A stretch of 64,000 nt of DNA from Adhaeribacter radiodurans (GCF_014075995.1 NZ_CP055153.1:310001-374000), one strand, 5' to 3'; positions 1 to 10,814 are shown, counted from the stretch's first letter. Numbers and translations are program-made. Notes: generated by a model from the letters alone, not told the origin.

Positions 1-2
1 AT

Positions 3-1205
<1,203 letters not shown>

Positions 1206-1213
1206 TAGTAAAA

Positions 1214-1271
1214 TAAAAATAGTAAAAAGGCTGTCTGAGTTCTAAATCAGACAGCCTTTTTACTATTTTTA
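1214..1271. terminator. Bidirectional intrinsic terminator, 25-bp perfect stem
   Basis: A perfect inverted repeat with arms 1214-1238 and 1247-1271 and an 8-nt loop. The core is GGCTGTCTGA/TCAGACAGCC, with A-runs before and T-runs after. It lies 8 nt past the isocitrate dehydrogenase stop and 44 nt from the stop of the opposing manC gene, so it can serve both. Confidence 0.9.
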
Positions 1272-1315
1272 GTAAATACTTTAACTTATTTACACTGTTA
1301 AGCGGCCTGATAAAT

Positions 1316-2389
1316 TTAAATAAAATTCAGACCTTTCTTATTTTTTGCATCCGCTAGAAAATCTTTTACCCGTTGCTCATCTTTCTTTGGGCAAATCATG
1401 AGTACGTTGTCGTACTCGGCAATAATAAAATCGTGTAAACCATCTATTACTACTAAGCGCTCCTGCGGTGTTTTTACAATGCAGTTGGTAGTATCGTACA
1501 ACATTACTTCTCCATCAATTACATTGCCTTGCGGATCTTTGTCGCCAATAGCATATAAGGAATTCCAGGTACCCAAGTCGGACCAACCAAAATTGCTGGG
1601 CAGCATGTATACGTTACCTGCTTTTTCCATAATACCGTAGTCGATGGAAATATTACGGCAGTGCGAATAAGCCCGGTTTATAAAAGTGCTTTCTTCTTCG
1701 GTATTAAAAACTGAAATACCTTCATCAAAAATTTCGGTTATTTCCGGTAAAAATTCATGGAACGCCCGCATAATGGTTTGTACATTCCAGATAAAAATAC
1801 CGGCATTCCACACAAAGTCCCCACTATCCAGAAAAACCTTTGCAATTTCTAAATTAGGCTTTTCGGTAAAAGTTTTTACTTTTTTCAACTCGTTACCTTC
1901 TTCAATATATTGAATGTATCCGTAATTGGTATCAGGTCGGCTAGGGGTAATTCCTAAGGTAATCAGAATATCGGCTTTGGTGGCTTCATCTAAAGCTTTT
2001 TGAATTTTGTGTACAAAAGCTTCCTGATTTAAAATAACGTGATCGGCAGGAGCCACCACAATATTAGCCCGATGATTAAGCTGTTTTATTTTATACGTTG
2101 CGTAGGCAATAGCCGGAGCCGTATTACGACCAATAGGTTCGCACAGAATCTGTTCATTTTTTAAAAAAGGGATCTGTTGTTTTACCAGACCGCTGTAATC
2201 CGAATTAGTAACAATAAAAATGTTTTCCGGCGGACAAATTTTTTCAAATCGTTTAACCGTGGTCTGCAGCATGGTTTCACCCACCCCTAACACATCATGA
2301 AATTGCTTCGGATTATTTACTCGGCTAAAAGGCCAGAACCGGGTTCCAATTCCACCAGCCATTATAATTACAAAAGTCGACTGCATCAT
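1316..2389 (-). CDS. manC: Mannose-1-phosphate guanylyltransferase
   Basis: This enzyme makes GDP-mannose from mannose-1-phosphate and GTP, a cytosolic precursor for mannose- and fucose-containing surface polysaccharides. The nucleotidyltransferase signature AGGIGTRFWPFSR is at residues 11-23, followed by NPKQF at 26-30. Other family blocks are EPIGRNTAPAIAYA and ADHVI, then FTEKPNLEIA and FVWNAGIFIW. At 357 residues it is the short form: the nucleotidyltransferase plus a short beta-helical tail, without the phosphomannose isomerase domain of bifunctional enzymes. It lies 3 nt after kdsD, so the two are almost certainly co-transcribed in the order kdsD-manC. Start ATG at 2389, or the next ATG at 2386. 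Confidence 0.93.
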   Translation of the reverse strand: MMQSTFVIIMAGGIGTRFWPFSRVNNPKQFHDVLGVGETMLQTTVKRFEKICPPENIFIVTNSDYSGLVKQQIPFLKNEQILCEPIGRNTAPAIAYATYKIKQLNHRANIVVAPADHVILNQEAFVHKIQKALDEATKADILITLGITPSRPDTNYGYIQYIEEGNELKKVKTFTEKPNLEIAKVFLDSGDFVWNAGIFIWNVQTIMRAFHEFLPEITEIFDEGISVFNTEEESTFINRAYSHCRNISIDYGIMEKAGNVYMLPSNFGWSDLGTWNSLYAIGDKDPQGNVIDGEVMLYDTTNCIVKTPQERLVVIDGLHDFIIAEYDNVLMICPKKDEQRVKDFLADAKNKKGLNFI

Positions 2390-2392
2390 AAA

Positions 2393-3364
2393 TTAAACTA
2401 AACCTTCTTTTAAGAGGTCGTGTAAGTGAATGAATCCAGCAAAAATACTGGATTTTGTGACAATTAGCTGTGTTATATTTTTTTTCTGCATTAAAGCCAA
2501 AGCAGCGGTGGCATATTCATCCTCGTCAATCGTTAACGGGTTGCGGGTCATAATATCGGCGGCAGTAAGGCTTTGCAGCGATTCATAATTGGTAAGCATG
2601 CGTCGTAAATCGCCGTCGGTAATAATGCCGATTAAAGTATTCGTGTCTGGAGCCAGCACCGCTGTTGCCCCTAAACGCTTCGAAGATATTTGAATAATAA
2701 TTTCTTTTAAAGTAGCTTTTTCACTTACCTGAGGTACTTCGTGCTGTTTGTAAATATCGCAAACTTTTAAATATAATTGTTTACCCAACGAGCCACCCGG
2801 GTGTAACTCAGCAAAATCGCGGGTACTAAAATTACGCACTTCTAATAAACAAACGGCTAAAGCATCGCCGAGTGCCAAAGCAGCAGTAGTACTGGTGGTA
2901 GGAGCCAGATTATGCGGGCAGGCTTCTTTTTCTACGCTCGCGTTTAAAACAAAATCGGCATTTTGGGCCAGGTAAGAGTTTGTGTTGCCTACCAGAGCCG
3001 CTAATTTCACTTCTTTGCGTTTTAACAAAGGGGTAAGTACTTTTATTTCGGGAGTGTTGCCGCTCTTGGATAGACAAATAACAAAATCGTCGCGCTGAAT
3101 CATACCTAAGTCGCCGTGTATGGCATCGGCGGCGTGCATAAACAGGGCGGGAGTACCCGTTGAATTAAAAGTGGCTACCATTTTAGCCGCAATGTTGGCA
3201 CTTTTACCAATTCCGGTTACTACAACCCGGCCTTTTGTGTTTAATATGGCTTTTACGCAATCTTCAAAATCAGAATTTATAAATTTTTTAAGCCTTTGAA
3301 TAGCAATTGCTTCGTCATTTAAGACTTTTTTTGCAATAAATTTAATATTTTTAACTATATTCAA
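2393..3364 (-). CDS. kdsD: KpsF/GutQ-type D-arabinose-5-phosphate isomerase
   Basis: Converts ribulose-5-phosphate to arabinose-5-phosphate, the first committed step toward Kdo for lipopolysaccharide. The SIS domain covers roughly residues 35-180, with VVTGIGKSANIAAKMVATFNS, HAADAIHGDLGMI and CLSKSGNTPEI as sugar-binding blocks. Two CBS domains follow from about 205 to the end, with VCDIYK, TDGDLRRML and IMTRNPLTI. Length 323 is normal for the family. The only in-frame start before an upstream stop is TTG at 3362-3364. This start region overlaps a TAnnTTTG box that points the other way, toward recQ. It precedes manC by 3 nt, which fits a surface-sugar precursor operon. Confidence 0.92.
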   Translation of the reverse strand: MNIVKNIKFIAKKVLNDEAIAIQRLKKFINSDFEDCVKAILNTKGRVVVTGIGKSANIAAKMVATFNSTGTPALFMHAADAIHGDLGMIQRDDFVICLSKSGNTPEIKVLTPLLKRKEVKLAALVGNTNSYLAQNADFVLNASVEKEACPHNLAPTTSTTAALALGDALAVCLLEVRNFSTRDFAELHPGGSLGKQLYLKVCDIYKQHEVPQVSEKATLKEIIIQISSKRLGATAVLAPDTNTLIGIITDGDLRRMLTNYESLQSLTAADIMTRNPLTIDEDEYATAALALMQKKNITQLIVTKSSIFAGFIHLHDLLKEGLV

Positions 3365-3366
3365 TT

Positions 3367-3374
3367 TAGATTTG
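3367..3374 (+). promoter_or_regulatory. TAnnTTTG -7 element for recQ
   Basis: TAGATTTG matches the Bacteroidota -7 consensus TAnnTTTG and lies 65 nt before the recQ ATG. It overlaps the 5' end of the divergent kdsD transcript. No clear -33 box was seen. Confidence 0.45.
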
Positions 3375-3438
3375 TGTTAAATAATAAGAGGATTTAAATT
3401 TATATACCGTTACAAGAAAATATACGATACATTAAACC

Positions 3439-5619
3439 ATGTCAGTCACGCAAGAGGTAAGTTTGAAAAGCAAATTAAAGGAAGTTTTTGGGTTTAGCCA
3501 ATTTAGAGGTACCCAGGAGGCTATTATAAATAATATCATTCAAGGGAACAATACCTTCGTGATTATGCCTACGGGAGCCGGAAAATCACTCTGCTATCAA
3601 CTACCGGCACTTGTACTGGACGGAACCGCCATTGTTATTTCGCCTTTAATTGCCCTGATGAAAAATCAGGTAGATCAGCTGAACGCTTTTGGGGTAAATG
3701 CCCAGTTTCTGAATTCGACTTTATCAAAAGCCGAGATGAACAAGGTAAAGAAAGAAACCATTAGCGGCTACGTAAAATTATTGTACGTGGCTCCCGAATC
3801 GCTCACCAAAGAAGAAACTTTAGATTTTCTTCAGAAAGCTAAAATATCGTTTGTGGCTATCGACGAAGCTCACTGTATTTCGGAATGGGGTCACGATTTC
3901 CGGCCAGAATACCGAAAAATCCGGGGCATTATTGATACTATTGGCAATTTGCCCATTATTGCGTTAACAGCAACCGCCACGCCCAAAGTACAATTAGATA
4001 TTCAGAAAAACCTGCAGATGGACGATGCTTCGGTATTTAAATCGTCGTTCAACCGCACCAATTTATATTACGAGGTTCGCCCGAAGCATAATACCAAAAA
4101 GCAACTTATTCAATATGTAAAGAAGCACAAGGGCAAAAGCGGTATTGTGTACTGCCTGAGCCGGAAGAAGGTGGAAGAAATTGCCGAGTTGCTGCGGGTA
4201 AACGATGTAAAAGCATTACCATACCACGCTGGTCTGGATGCCAGTGTGCGCATGGCTAACCAGGATGCCTTCCTGAACGAAGATGCTGACGTTATTGTAG
4301 CTACTATTGCCTTCGGGATGGGAATTGATAAGCCGGACGTTCGTTTTGTAGTGCATTACGATACTCCTAAATCCATTGAGGGGTATTACCAGGAAACTGG
4401 CCGGGGTGGTCGTGATGGACTAGAAGGGAATTGCCTCATGTTTTATTCGTACGACGATATTCTTAAGCTCGAAAAGTTTAATAAAGATAAGCCCGTTACC
4501 GAACGCGATAATTCTAAATTATTGCTACAAGAAATGGCGGCTTACGCCGATTCGGCGGTTTGCCGGCGCAAGCAATTACTCCATTACTTTGGTGAGATCT
4601 ACGAAAAAGATTGCCAGTTCTGCGATAACTGTTTGCACCCTAAAGAGCGGTTTGAAGCACAAGACGAAGTTTTGCTGGCGTTACAAGCTGTTGTGACCAC
4701 CGACCAGCGTTTTGGAATGGACCACATTGTGGATGTAGTACGCGGTACCAGCAACCAATACGTAGAAAGCTACGGCCACGACCAATTACCTCAATACGGT
4801 AAAGGAACGGAGCACGACGTGCAATTCTGGAGTTCTTTACTTCGTCAGGTTTTACTATCCGGTTTCCTCGAAAAAGATATTGATAACTTTGGTGTGGTTA
4901 AGATTACAGAGAAAGGCCTCAACTTTATTGAGAATCCTCACCCAATTAAATTGACCAAAGACCACGATTTCGAACAAGAAGTTCAGCAGGAAGAAGAAAA
5001 AGAAGAAACGCAATCCTCGGCCGGTCACGATACGGTGTTGTTCGATTTGCTCAAAGCACTCCGGAAAAAGCTGGCGAAAGAACTGGATTTGCCTCCTTAC
5101 GTGCTCTTTCAGGATCCTTCTTTGAAAGAAATGGCTACTACCTACCCAACTACCAAAGAAGACTTAGCGCATATTTCCGGCGTAGGAATGGGTAAAGTGC
5201 AGAAGTTTGGGAAGCAATTCCTGGATTTAATCAGCAAATACGTTGAAGATAACGATATAGTAACGGCGGCTGATGTAGTAGTAAAAACCACGGTAAATAA
5301 ATCGAAAATTAAGATTTATATTATTCAGCAGATTGATAAAAAGATGGACCTGGAGGAAATTGCTTCGTCGAAGGATATTACCATGCAGGAACTCATCGAA
5401 GAAATTGAACATATTTGCTACTCTGGTACTAAGCTTAATTTAAATTATTATATCGATGGCGTGCTGGATAAAGAACGCCAGGAAGAAGTGTACGATTATT
5501 TTATGCAGGCCAATACCGATAATATTGGAGTAGCCTTAAAAGAACTAGGCACCGACGATTACACCGAAGAAGATATCCGATTAATGCGTATAAAGTTTTT
5601 AAGCGAATACGCTAATTAA
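3439..5619 (+). CDS. recQ: ATP-dependent DNA helicase RecQ
   Basis: A 3'-5' superfamily 2 helicase that acts in recombination and replication-fork repair. Walker A (MPTGAGKS) is at residues 43-50 and the DEAH box at 142-145, within FVAIDEAHCISEWGHDFRPEY. The aromatic-rich loop and helicase motifs V and VI (ATIAFGMGIDKPDVRFVVHYD and QETGRGGRDG) follow. The RecQ zinc site is seen as CRRKQ...CQFCDNC around residues 375-400. A winged helix and an HRDC-like domain (about 530-620, with ISGVGMGKVQKFG) come next. About 100 further C-terminal residues follow, a longer tail than in E. coli RecQ and common in Bacteroidota RecQ1. A strong terminator follows at 5690. Confidence 0.95.
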   Translation: MSVTQEVSLKSKLKEVFGFSQFRGTQEAIINNIIQGNNTFVIMPTGAGKSLCYQLPALVLDGTAIVISPLIALMKNQVDQLNAFGVNAQFLNSTLSKAEMNKVKKETISGYVKLLYVAPESLTKEETLDFLQKAKISFVAIDEAHCISEWGHDFRPEYRKIRGIIDTIGNLPIIALTATATPKVQLDIQKNLQMDDASVFKSSFNRTNLYYEVRPKHNTKKQLIQYVKKHKGKSGIVYCLSRKKVEEIAELLRVNDVKALPYHAGLDASVRMANQDAFLNEDADVIVATIAFGMGIDKPDVRFVVHYDTPKSIEGYYQETGRGGRDGLEGNCLMFYSYDDILKLEKFNKDKPVTERDNSKLLLQEMAAYADSAVCRRKQLLHYFGEIYEKDCQFCDNCLHPKERFEAQDEVLLALQAVVTTDQRFGMDHIVDVVRGTSNQYVESYGHDQLPQYGKGTEHDVQFWSSLLRQVLLSGFLEKDIDNFGVVKITEKGLNFIENPHPIKLTKDHDFEQEVQQEEEKEETQSSAGHDTVLFDLLKALRKKLAKELDLPPYVLFQDPSLKEMATTYPTTKEDLAHISGVGMGKVQKFGKQFLDLISKYVEDNDIVTAADVVVKTTVNKSKIKIYIIQQIDKKMDLEEIASSKDITMQELIEEIEHICYSGTKLNLNYYIDGVLDKERQEEVYDYFMQANTDNIGVALKELGTDDYTEEDIRLMRIKFLSEYAN

Positions 5620-5620
5620 G

Positions 5621-5849
5621 GATCGCGGATTTTCACAGATTACCCGGATTACGAAGATTATTTTTTTAAAATAATTTCCATAAGTAAATGAGGGGCTCAT
5701 TAGTTAGGTGGGCCCCTCGTTTTGTATTAAAGAGTATTCATCATTATTATTTTATTTTCCTGCGGATATAATCTGCGCAGTCTGTTAAAATCCGCAATTC
5801 AAACTTTGAAATCCACGTAATCAGGGTAATCTGTGAAAATCCGTGATTA
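5621..5849. repeat. Inverted pair of nonamer-repeat arms between recQ and purD
   Basis: The left arm 5621-5653 and the right arm 5817-5849 are reverse complements of each other at about 30 of 33 positions. Each arm is built of short units beginning GATT, for example GATTACCCG then GATTACGAA. The arms enclose the recQ terminator. A second pair of the same style lies at 7231-7500, on the other side of purD. Confidence 0.75.
5690..5722 (+). terminator. Intrinsic terminator after recQ
   Basis: The stem GAGGGGC (5690-5696) pairs with GCCCCTC (5712-5718) and is followed by GTTTTG. It lies about 70 nt after the recQ stop. Confidence 0.75.
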
Positions 5850-5948
5850 AATTTTAATAACTTCGCAACTTCGGTTAGAGTACAAAAAAGTAAAAAGCAG
5901 AAGAGGTTATCCTTTAATCGAGCAGCTCAACTATTCAACTAGTACATC

Positions 5949-7226
5949 ATGAACATACTCATCATCGGATCAGGCGGCAGAGAACATGCGCTGGCCTGGA
6001 AGCTGAAACAAAGTCAATACTGCGAGCGCATTTTTGTTGCTCCTGGCAATGCTGGTACCGCCGAAATAGCTACTAACGTAGATATTTCTATCACTAACTT
6101 TAAGGAACTGGCCAAATTTGCTGACGATTTTAACATTATGATGGTGGTGGTAGGGCAGGAGGCCGCTTTAGTAGATGGCATTCATGATTACTTTCAAAGT
6201 TTAGATTATTTAAAGCATATTCTGGTAATTGGGCCATGTAAAGCAGGAGCGCAGTTAGAAGGCAGCAAAGATTTTTCGAAGCGCTTTATGCAGCAATACA
6301 ATATTCCTACGGCCCGGTACCAAACTTTTACGGTTGACTCTTTTCAGGAAGGCCTTACTTATTTACAAAATCATGCGTACCCGGTAGTACTAAAAGCCGA
6401 TGGTTTAGCAGCCGGAAAAGGAGTAGTAATTGCGGGTTCGTACGAAGAAGCGGCCGCTGAACTCCAGGCTATGCTGCAAGGACAAAAATTTGGGGCAGCG
6501 AGTAGTAAAGTAGTAATCGAAGAGTTTTTGCAGGGCATTGAAGTATCGGTATTTATTTTAACCGATGGTAAAGAATACGTGCTATTGCCGGAAGCTAAAG
6601 ATTACAAACGTATTGGCGAGGGAGATACCGGCTTAAATACGGGTGGTATGGGCGCTATTTCACCGGTGCCGTTTGCCAACGAAATTTTTATGCAAAAAGT
6701 TCGAGAACGCATTATTCAACCAACTTTACAAGGTTTGCAAACCGAGAATATACCGTATAGCGGTTTTATTTTTATTGGATTGATAAATGTAAACAGCGAA
6801 CCTTACGTGATTGAATATAACGTGCGCCTGGGCGATCCGGAAACCGAAGCCATTTTACCCCGCATAAAATCAGATTTATTCGAACTGTTTAGAGCTTTAC
6901 ACGACCACGAATTGCAAAATTTCCGGTTGGAAATTGACCCACGCACGGCTGCTACTATTATGCTGGTGGCCGAAGGCTATCCGGGCGACTACCGCAAAGG
7001 CGATGAAATTTCTGGCTTAGATCAGCCCACCGAAGCTTTGCTATTTCAGGCAGGCACTACTCTAACAGAAGATAAGAAAATTTTAACTAACGGTGGACGG
7101 GTACTAGCGGTAACCGGTTTAGGAAATAATATAACAGAAGCGCTCGAGCAGGCTCGTCAATCCGCCGAAAAAATTACTTGGGCCGGTAGAAATTACCGCC
7201 GCGACATTGGATTCGACTTGCGGTAA
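5949..7226 (+). CDS. purD: Phosphoribosylamine--glycine ligase
   Basis: Second step of de novo purine synthesis: ATP-dependent joining of glycine to 5-phosphoribosylamine. The N-terminal Rossmann-like domain opens with MNILIIGSGGREHALAWKL. The ATP-grasp region includes VLKADGLAAGKGVVIA, the acidic cluster VIEEFLQGIEVSVF, GDTGLNTGGMGAISPVPF and YNVRLGDPETEAILPR. A C-terminal purD domain ends the protein. The 425-residue length is standard. It is a stand-alone gene here: both sides have nonamer-repeat spacers with terminators, and no other purine gene is nearby. Confidence 0.96.
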   Translation: MNILIIGSGGREHALAWKLKQSQYCERIFVAPGNAGTAEIATNVDISITNFKELAKFADDFNIMMVVVGQEAALVDGIHDYFQSLDYLKHILVIGPCKAGAQLEGSKDFSKRFMQQYNIPTARYQTFTVDSFQEGLTYLQNHAYPVVLKADGLAAGKGVVIAGSYEEAAAELQAMLQGQKFGAASSKVVIEEFLQGIEVSVFILTDGKEYVLLPEAKDYKRIGEGDTGLNTGGMGAISPVPFANEIFMQKVRERIIQPTLQGLQTENIPYSGFIFIGLINVNSEPYVIEYNVRLGDPETEAILPRIKSDLFELFRALHDHELQNFRLEIDPRTAATIMLVAEGYPGDYRKGDEISGLDQPTEALLFQAGTTLTEDKKILTNGGRVLAVTGLGNNITEALEQARQSAEKITWAGRNYRRDIGFDLR

Positions 7227-7230
7227 GTTA

Positions 7231-7500
7231 AATCAGAATCGCGGAATCAACGGAGTACCCGGATTCCGCAGATTATTTTTTGATAATTATTAGAGTAATA
7301 AATTTCCAGTTTGTCCGGATAATTTTTTACTAAATGACCTAGAACAGATTTATAACTCTACAAATTTCGGATGTATAAAGAAAAGAGGCTACCTGATAAA
7401 GCTAGCCTCTTTTCTTTTTGCTTTTCCTTACTTAAAAAAGTAAGACTATCATGTTAAATCTGCGGAACCCGGGTAATCCGTTTAATCCGCGATTCTGGTT
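7231..7500. repeat. Second inverted nonamer-repeat pair, after purD
   Basis: The left arm 7231-7275 and the right arm 7456-7500 are reverse complements at roughly 38 of 45 positions. Units are about 9 nt long, such as GAATCAACG, GAGTACCCG and GATTCCGCA. The pair surrounds the shared terminator at 7377-7417. The right arm reaches the stop codon of the bacilliredoxin gene. Confidence 0.75.
7377..7417. terminator. Bidirectional terminator between purD and bacilliredoxin gene
   Basis: The stem AAGAAAAGAGGCTA pairs with TAGCCTCTTTTCTT across an 11-nt loop. A-rich and T-rich flanks let it work for both converging genes. Confidence 0.85.
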
Positions 7501-7923
7501 TTAGCAATAATCTTCGAAAGCACCTTTTAAATTATCAACGATGCGGGTTAAGTCGTTGCCTTCAATGTGGTAACGCTCAATCATATGCACCAACTCGCCA
7601 TTTTTAAACAAAGCAATAGACGGCGAAGAAGGAGGGTAGGGCAGCATGTGTTCGCGGGCTTTCGCAACGGCTTCGCCTTCCATACCGGCAAAAACAGTAA
7701 CCAGTTTATCCGGACGTTTATCGCTAGAAGCAACTGCCATTTTTAAAGCCGGACGGGCTTTAGCCGCAGCGCAGCCACAAACCGAATTAACAGCTACTAA
7801 CACAGTGCCTTCATTTTCAGAAAGTACTTGCTCTACTTCTTCCGGGGTCATTAATTGCTCAAAACCAGCCGAGGTTAAATCTTCCCGGATTGGAGCTACC
7901 ATATATTCAGGATACATTCCCAT
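7501..7923 (-). CDS. Bacilliredoxin, BrxA/BrxB (YphP/YqiW) family
   Basis: A thioredoxin-fold protein of 140 residues with the family's CxC active site at Cys49-Gly50-Cys51 in NSVCGCAAAKARP. In Bacillus, BrxA/BrxB remove bacillithiol from oxidised protein cysteines; that role is known for the family, and whether this organism makes bacillithiol cannot be seen here. The N-terminus YPEYMVAPIREDLTSAGFEQL and the later LPYPPSSPSIALFKNGELVHMIERYHIEG match the family well. It is monocistronic, converging on purD across a bidirectional terminator. Confidence 0.9.
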   Translation of the reverse strand: MGMYPEYMVAPIREDLTSAGFEQLMTPEEVEQVLSENEGTVLVAVNSVCGCAAAKARPALKMAVASSDKRPDKLVTVFAGMEGEAVAKAREHMLPYPPSSPSIALFKNGELVHMIERYHIEGNDLTRIVDNLKGAFEDYC

Positions 7924-8261
7924 AATAAAAATTATTTAAACAGTTAATAAACTAATATACACGCTAAATTACAGAAACTTTAGGATAAGTCGAAAAAGTA
8001 AAAGTATAGCTTATATCGACCATAACAATTTATTCTTCGCTAAGTTTCAAAATAGGCTTTTATCATCTACTGCAGATTTGTTTTTACCTTCAGGTTTTAG
8101 AGAAAATCAACCAGCAAATTAAGATTTTGTTTAAAATCAGAGAACCGGGTGCTAGTACTTTTCTTATTCGTTCTAAATTCCTCGCATAAGCAGCACCAGA
8201 TTCTTTTTATTCTTTCGTAATCCGTTTATCTTCCGGTAATTTACCAGTAGTAAAAATAAGT
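7924..8261. other. Divergent spacer, no gene seen
   Basis: This 338-nt AT-rich region separates the divergent bacilliredoxin and acylase genes and must hold both promoters. I see no clear TAnnTTTG box, repeat or ORF in it. Confidence 0.5.
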
Positions 8262-10697
8262 ATGAAAGTAATACGAGCTGTTTTAAGCGTTGTCCTTAGC
8301 TTAGCCTTAATAATTGCTTTAAATACATCTTTTGGAGTGGTGCCACCAATTGGCAAATTTTTGAGTCCGTTTGTGGGCTTCTGGCAAAATGCCGAAACAC
8401 GCGATAATTTAAAAGCCGTTGAATTGCCTTTAGCCGGCTTACAAGCCGAAGTACAGATTTTTTACGACGAAAATCGGGTGCCTCACATTTTTGCTCATAA
8501 CAATTACGATGTGTATTATGCGCAAGGCTACGTAACGGCTAAAGACCGTCTTTGGCAAATGGAATTTCAAACCTATGCAGCCGCTGGCCGGGTATCTGAA
8601 GTGGTTGGCTCTAAGGCCATTGAGTTTGATCGCTACCAACGCCGGATGGGAATGGTATATGGCGCCCAGCAATCGTTAAAAGCCATGCTTGCCGATGCTC
8701 GGTCGCGAGAAATGTTGGAAGCCTTTACTGCCGGAATTAACGCTTATATTGGGCAATTAAAACCCAGCGATTACCCCTTAGAATACAAGTTACTCAACTA
8801 CGCCCCGGAACCCTGGACACCCCTTAAATGTGCTTTGTTGCTTAAGTTAATGGCCTTTGATCTGGCTGGCCGCAGCGATGATCTGCGCATGACAAATATT
8901 TTGCGTAAGTACGGGCCAGCCATTACCAAAGATTTATTCCCGGATTATCCTTTCCGGGAAGATCCGATTGTGCCTTCGGGTACTCCCTTAGATTTTAAGC
9001 CATTGCCAATACCTCCCGTACCTGCTTCTTTCTCGGCTCAGCTAGCAGAAATTAAACGACCACAAGAACCCGATCCGGAGTTAGGTAGTAATAATTGGGC
9101 CGTTTCAGCGGCAAAGTCAGCTACGGGTTATCCTATTTTGGCCAACGATCCTCACCTGGAATTAAGGTTACCTTCTATCTGGTACCAGGTGCAATTAGTA
9201 ACTCCTGATATGAATGTGTGCGGTGTTTCGCTGCCGGGCGCGCCTAACGTTATTATTGGTTTTAACCAGCACATTAGTTGGGGGGTTACCAATGTAGATG
9301 CCGACGTAATGGATTGGTACCAGCTAAAATTTAAAGATAAAACCCAACAGCAATACTGGCATGCCCATCAATGGAAACCTATCCGGAAAGTAATAGAAGA
9401 AATTAAAATTAAAGGAGCAGCAACAGTATTCGATACAGTTTCATACACTCATCATGGCCCCATTGTTTACGATCAATCCGACAAGGTTTTTAATAAGCAA
9501 GCACCCGTAAAACATGCCATGCGCTGGATTGCCCACGATGCCTCGAACGAAATGCTGGCATTTTATCTCTTAAACCGGGCTAAGAATTACAACGATTACC
9601 GCCAGGCCCTCACTTTTTATACCGCACCAGCCCAGAACTTTATTTACGCCGATGACGCTAAAAATATTGCTATTTGGCCCAATGGTAAATTTCCGCTGAA
9701 GTGGCCAGACCAAGGCAAATTTATTCTGGATGGTACTAATCCGGCTTACGATTGGCAAGGTTGGATTCCGCAAGCACATAACCCGCACGTAGAAAACCCG
9801 GCACGGGGTTTTGTTAGTTCGGCCAATCAATTTTCCGCCGATCCGAAGCAGTATCCTTATTATTTAAATTGGCAGTTTGCTCCGGCTCAACGCGGCATCC
9901 GGATTAATCAGCGGCTCTCGCAAATGCAACAGGTAACTGTAGATAGTATGCGCCAATTGCAGAATGATAACTTAAACCTGCACGCCCAAACTATTTTACC
10001 GGCTTTACTGGCGGCCATACAAAAAGAAAAATTAACTAAAGCGCAGCAACAGGCCTTTTCGGTGCTAACTACCTGGAATTACTTTAACGATGCCGCCCAA
10101 ATAGCACCCAGTATATTTCAGGAATGGGGACCTGCCCTGGATAAAGCCATTTGGGAAGATGAATTTGGAAGCACACAAGGAATGGAGTTGCGTTATCCGA
10201 GCCGCGACCGCACGATGCAGCTTATTTTAACCGAGCCACAAGCGCACTGGTTTAATAACCAAAATACTTCGGCCAAAGAAACGCTGGAACAATTAGCTAC
10301 TACTACTTTTCAGGTGGCTATCGATTCGTTGCAGCAACGCTATGGGCCGCTTGGTCCAAAATGGCAATGGGCTCAAGTAAAAAGTACGGATATTATGCAC
10401 CTAGCGAAGCTTCCCGGTTTCGGGAAAAACGATGTATTAACGGGTGGTGGCCCCGGAATTGTAAACGCTACCGGCCCGAGACATGGTCCGTCGTGGCGTA
10501 TGGTGGTAGCGTTAGGCCCGGAAGTGCAAGGGTATGGCGTTTATCCGGGTGGGCAATCTGGTAATCCGGGAAGTTTTTACTACGATAACTTAATTGAAAC
10601 CTGGCGACAGGGCAAATTAAATAAATTGCTTTACCTTAAATCTTCTTCAGAGCCGGCTGCCCGGCAAATGGTGCATTTGCGTTTAGTAAAAAAGTAA
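8262..10697 (+). CDS. Penicillin acylase / acyl-homoserine lactone acylase family Ntn hydrolase
   Basis: A secreted or periplasmic amidase precursor of 811 residues. An N-terminal hydrophobic segment (about residues 4-28) serves as signal or anchor. The family's autocatalytic cleavage site is visible as Gly275-Ser276 in LGSNNWAV; Ser276 would become the N-terminal nucleophile of the beta chain. Other conserved blocks are ANDPHLELRLPSIWYQVQL, GVSLPGAPNVIIGFNQHISWGVTNVDAD and, near the end, GGQSGNPGSFYYDNLIETW. Family members cleave penicillins, N-acyl-homoserine lactones or other acyl amides, and the sequence alone does not fix the substrate. No regulatory neighbour suggests quorum quenching. 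Confidence 0.92.
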   Translation: MKVIRAVLSVVLSLALIIALNTSFGVVPPIGKFLSPFVGFWQNAETRDNLKAVELPLAGLQAEVQIFYDENRVPHIFAHNNYDVYYAQGYVTAKDRLWQMEFQTYAAAGRVSEVVGSKAIEFDRYQRRMGMVYGAQQSLKAMLADARSREMLEAFTAGINAYIGQLKPSDYPLEYKLLNYAPEPWTPLKCALLLKLMAFDLAGRSDDLRMTNILRKYGPAITKDLFPDYPFREDPIVPSGTPLDFKPLPIPPVPASFSAQLAEIKRPQEPDPELGSNNWAVSAAKSATGYPILANDPHLELRLPSIWYQVQLVTPDMNVCGVSLPGAPNVIIGFNQHISWGVTNVDADVMDWYQLKFKDKTQQQYWHAHQWKPIRKVIEEIKIKGAATVFDTVSYTHHGPIVYDQSDKVFNKQAPVKHAMRWIAHDASNEMLAFYLLNRAKNYNDYRQALTFYTAPAQNFIYADDAKNIAIWPNGKFPLKWPDQGKFILDGTNPAYDWQGWIPQAHNPHVENPARGFVSSANQFSADPKQYPYYLNWQFAPAQRGIRINQRLSQMQQVTVDSMRQLQNDNLNLHAQTILPALLAAIQKEKLTKAQQQAFSVLTTWNYFNDAAQIAPSIFQEWGPALDKAIWEDEFGSTQGMELRYPSRDRTMQLILTEPQAHWFNNQNTSAKETLEQLATTTFQVAIDSLQQRYGPLGPKWQWAQVKSTDIMHLAKLPGFGKNDVLTGGGPGIVNATGPRHGPSWRMVVALGPEVQGYGVYPGGQSGNPGSFYYDNLIETWRQGKLNKLLYLKSSSEPAARQMVHLRLVKK

Positions 10698-10814
10698 ATA
10701 AATAAAGTTCTATTGCCAACTAATTAGGTTGTAAAAATAAATTAGAGTATTCTTTTACCCTGAATTATTTAAAGAGACCAATTAAATGATAGATGATAAG
10801 TTGGGGAAAAGCTT

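Noticed and set aside
8262-10697. Acylase as a quorum-quenching enzyme
   Set aside because: The Ntn hydrolase family includes many substrates and no signalling gene lies nearby; only the family is supported.
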